A DNA stretch of 9,312 bases from Bacteroidales bacterium (GTDB lineage Bacteria; Bacteroidota; Bacteroidia; Bacteroidales; UBA932). Position 1 is the stretch's first letter. The number at the start of each line of letters is the position of its first letter. The notes below the pieces were generated by a model. It was not told the origin of the DNA, did not search any database, and saw nothing but the letters and a program-made list of their open reading frames with translations. Location of the stretch: positions 1-9,312 of the forward strand of contig JAFYMJ010000121.1 of assembly GCA_017556665.1 (NCBI GenBank), read 5' to 3'. The position numbers were made by a program, and so were the translations under genes. Shown here in pieces: positions 7,029-9,312 of the stretch.

Positions 7029-7592
7029 GTTGTGCTTTTTTAGCATCTCTTTAGCTCTTTTTATACGAGTTTTAACGGTATTTAGCTCAAGATTAAGTTC
7101 TTGGGCTATTTCGTCATATGCATACTCCTTAATAAACCTTAGTTCGGCAGGTTTTCTGTATTTTTCCTCTAAAGAATTTATGAGTTTTATAAGGTTTTTA
7201 TACTCTTGAGTGCTAATAAGTTTGTCTTCTGGAGAGTTTTTGATTCCTTCTCCTATATTTGCTATTTTATGTGAGTTGTCGGGACTATTATGCTCTCCAA
7301 TAGAGATTTTTCTTTTTCTGGAGTAGTCAATGGCTATATTTCTGGCAATGCTGTATAGCCAAGTGGAAAATTGGTATTGTGGGTTATATCCCTTTAAACT
7401 AATAAAGGCTTTCTGGAATGTCTCCTGTACTATATCCTGAGCCTCTTCTGCAAATTCAACCTCTTGGGATTTGATCCCTTTTATGTAGTCATTTACATAA
7501 AGAGTCAACCCATTGGTATATTTGTTTACCAATTGGGTGTATGCACTTTGCTCTCCATTAAGAGCCCTTTCTATAAGTTTCTCATCTCCCAT
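7020..7592 (-). CDS. ECF-type RNA polymerase sigma factor (sigma-70 family)
   Basis: Alternative sigma factor that would direct RNA polymerase to its own promoter set. With the start at 7592 it has 190 residues, normal for the group. Region 2 (about residues 19-95) contains AYTQLVNKY, AQDIVQETFQKAFISLKGY and FSTWLYSIARNIAIDYSRK, the typical ECF core-binding and -10 recognition segments. A polar linker (about 96-130) leads to region 4 (about 136-188) with YRKPAELRFIKEYAYDEIAQEL and NTVKTRIKRAKEML, the helix-turn-helix for the -35 element. An in-frame ATG at 7640 would add 16 residues read from inside polA. I prefer 7592 because MGDEKLIERALNGEQSAY is a typical ECF start and lies one base after the polA stop, suggesting coupling. 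No FecR-like or zinc-binding anti-sigma gene is adjacent, since the gene ends convergently against the thioredoxin-like gene. What activates it is not visible. Confidence 0.93.
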   Translation of the reverse strand: MGDEKLIERALNGEQSAYTQLVNKYTNGLTLYVNDYIKGIKSQEVEFAEEAQDIVQETFQKAFISLKGYNPQYQFSTWLYSIARNIAIDYSRKRKISIGEHNSPDNSHKIANIGEGIKNSPEDKLISTQEYKNLIKLINSLEEKYRKPAELRFIKEYAYDEIAQELNLELNTVKTRIKRAKEMLKKHNLL

Positions 7593-7593
7593 A

Positions 7594-9312
7594 TTAATGT
7601 GCCTGAAGCCAATTATAACCTTTGCCGCACTCTGCAACAAGAGGGATTCTTAATTTGGCAACCTTTTCCATCTCTTGAGTAACTATATTGCAAATTTGCT
7701 CAACCTCTTGCTCTATAACATCAAATATAAGCTCGTCATGAACCTGAAGTACCATTTTGCTTTTTAGCCCTTCTGCATTTAAACGTTTATAAATGTTTAT
7801 CATGGCAACTTTTATAATATCAGCAGCACTTCCTTGCAATGGAGCATTTATGGCATTACGTTCATTATAGCTTCTTACTGCAGCATTCCTTGAATTTATA
7901 TCGGGAAGGAATCTCTTTCTGCCGTAGATTGTTTCAACATACCCCTCTTCTCTTGCCTTTTGAATCATATTGTTCATATACTCTTTTACTTTAGGGTAAT
8001 TGTTAAAATACTCATCAATAAGCTGTTTTGAGTCTGTTCTGCTCATTCCTAACCTCTGGGACAAACCAAAGGCAGAGATGCCGTATATTATACCAAAATT
8101 AGCAACTTTTGCTCTGCTTCTTTGCTCTTTTGTAACATCCATTTCATCTACCTTAAATACTTTTGCAGCAGTGGCAGTATGAATGTCCATGTTTCTGTTG
8201 AATGCATCAACCAAATGAGGATCCTGGCTCAAATGTGCCATTAGCCTTAACTCAATCTGAGAGTAGTCGGCAGAAACTATATAACCATTAGCAGTGGATG
8301 GAATGAATGATTTTCTAATCTCCCTCCCTTTTTGTGTCCTTATTGGTATGTTCTGCAAATTTGGGTTTGTAGAGCTCAGTCTTCCTGTGGCAGTGAGAGA
8401 TTGGTTGTATGTTGTATGAATTTTGCCTGTTTTATCATTTATAAGCTGAGGCAATGCATCCGTATAGGTTGAAATCAGTTTTTTTATTCCTCTGTATTCC
8501 AATATTTTACCAACTATAGGGTGAGCATCCAACAATCCTGTAAGTGTTTCTTCGTCTGTAGGGTAACTCCCTTTGGCACTCTTTTTTACCTTAGGATTAA
8601 GTTTCAGTTTTTCATATAGCAGAGCTCCAACCTGTTTTGGCGAGGATAAGTTTATTGCTTCTCCCGACAATTCATAAGCTTGCTTCTCAATTGAGTCAAG
8701 CTCTGTGCCAAGTTCTTTGCTATATGAGTTGAGATTGGATGTGTCAATCTTTACCCCTGTGTATTCCATATTTGCAAGCACCTCCACCAAAGGGGCCTCA
8801 ATCTCTGTGTAGAGTTTTTCTTGTCCCGATGATTTAAGTTCTTCCAGCAGTTTGTCCTTTAAATCTACAAGGGCATTGCATCTTATTCCCAGAAGATTTT
8901 TTTCTTCTTGAGAAAGGTCTTGTGTTGCATCAGATTCCTGTTGGGCAAAAGAAAACAAGTCCAACTCCTCAACTGCAGGCTCTGTTGAAGAAGTTGAGGT
9001 TGTTGCATTCTCAATGTCAAGACCAAGATAACTCTTGTACAGGTATTCTTCCTTGTGGGTCCTTTCTGGGTTTATTATATAGTGCATCAGCTCAATATCA
9101 TATATCTCCCCAGTAAGGTTTATACCATTTTCCCAAAGCTTCTTGTACAGGGCTTTAATGTTGTATCCTATTTTTGAGACTGAATTGTTCTGCAGTAAAT
9201 CTGCAATGCCGGCTATATTTTTCCACTCCAGAATATGGTAGCTGTCAGTTGTTCCAATGGCAATATGATTGCTGTCTACATCAATAATGGAGCATTGTGC
9301 AGATTTTGCAGC
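7594..9312 (-). CDS. polA: DNA polymerase I (N-terminus beyond window edge)
   Basis: Gap-filling DNA polymerase for Okazaki-fragment maturation and repair. The frame stays open to base 9312, so 572 C-terminal residues are present, and the ATG at 9087 is internal; the 5'-nuclease domain, if present, lies outside. The palm and fingers are intact: motif A VSADYSQIELR (catalytic Asp at 8266-8268), motif B RAKVANFGIIYG with Phe at the nucleotide-discriminating position, and motif C QVHDELIF (catalytic Asp at 7735-7737). The protein ends GKGYNWLQAH, matching the family's end. Upstream, the 3'-5' exonuclease-like domain looks degenerate: KIGYNIKALYKKL (bases 9136-9174) has Leu where the Exo II motif N-x-K-x-D needs Asp, and the Exo III segment Y-x3-D is replaced by LLGIRCNALVD. 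A low-complexity insert (8908-9012, rich in Ser, Thr, Glu) sits between them. Proofreading is therefore probably absent, as in Taq and Bst polymerases; this is inference. The ECF sigma gene follows after one base. Confidence 0.97.
   Translation of the reverse strand, partial: AAKSAQCSIIDVDSNHIAIGTTDSYHILEWKNIAGIADLLQNNSVSKIGYNIKALYKKLWENGINLTGEIYDIELMHYIINPERTHKEEYLYKSYLGLDIENATTSTSSTEPAVEELDLFSFAQQESDATQDLSQEEKNLLGIRCNALVDLKDKLLEELKSSGQEKLYTEIEAPLVEVLANMEYTGVKIDTSNLNSYSKELGTELDSIEKQAYELSGEAINLSSPKQVGALLYEKLKLNPKVKKSAKGSYPTDEETLTGLLDAHPIVGKILEYRGIKKLISTYTDALPQLINDKTGKIHTTYNQSLTATGRLSSTNPNLQNIPIRTQKGREIRKSFIPSTANGYIVSADYSQIELRLMAHLSQDPHLVDAFNRNMDIHTATAAKVFKVDEMDVTKEQRSRAKVANFGIIYGISAFGLSQRLGMSRTDSKQLIDEYFNNYPKVKEYMNNMIQKAREEGYVETIYGRKRFLPDINSRNAAVRSYNERNAINAPLQGSAADIIKVAMINIYKRLNAEGLKSKMVLQVHDELIFDVIEQEVEQICNIVTQEMEKVAKLRIPLVAECGKGYNWLQAH

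Noticed and set aside
7020..7592. The ECF sigma factor as the dedicated regulator of the nearby susCD operon.
   Set aside because: There is no anti-sigma gene, SusC lacks the STN domain, and the susC promoter matches the housekeeping consensus. The sigma gene belongs to the polA transcript instead.
7593..7640. Upstream in-frame ATG at 7640 as the start of the sigma factor.
   Set aside because: The added 16 residues would be read from inside the conserved end of polA and do not resemble an ECF N-terminus; the ATG at 7592 gives a typical start.

Overview
The window looks like a chromosomal segment of a low-GC member of the Bacteroidota, most likely Bacteroidales. The evidence is a SusC/SusD outer-membrane pair, lipoproteins with typical lipoboxes, A/T-rich translation starts without Shine-Dalgarno sequences, and three promoters of the Bacteroidota type (TTG, 20 nt, TAnnTTTG). 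I cannot name a genus or species from the sequence alone.

Layout, left to right. Positions 1-1263 (+) carry the end of an RluA-family pseudouridine synthase and then rsmG, a 16S rRNA methyltransferase, separated by one base. Both are RNA-modification genes and probably share a transcript. A promoter just after the rsmG stop drives rpmH (ribosomal protein L34, 1349-1501), which ends at a strong intrinsic terminator (1519-1562). A second promoter (1629-1659) drives a two-gene susC-susD operon (1710-6325) closed by another intrinsic terminator (6357-6389). This pair makes a TonB-dependent outer-membrane channel with its surface lipoprotein lid. No glycan-degrading enzyme, sigma/anti-sigma pair or hybrid two-component regulator accompanies it, so its substrate cannot be read from context. 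A third promoter (6402-6432) drives a lipoprotein with a thioredoxin fold and a CGIC active site (6462-7028).

The rest lies on the minus strand. DNA polymerase I (polA, running off the right edge) is followed after one base by an ECF-type sigma factor gene (start at 7592), so the two probably share a transcript. The sigma gene ends inside the last codons of the thioredoxin-like gene, giving a 9-bp convergent overlap with no visible terminator.

Most of this is housekeeping and common Bacteroidota gene content. I do not see a convincing new multi-gene system. The points most worth following are the apparently vestigial proofreading domain of PolA, the polA-sigma coupling with its convergent overlap, and the stand-alone SusCD transporter with its own promoter and terminator. 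The window holds no tRNA, rRNA, CRISPR array, insertion sequence or long repeat that I can support, and no gene-free stretch longer than about 210 bases.
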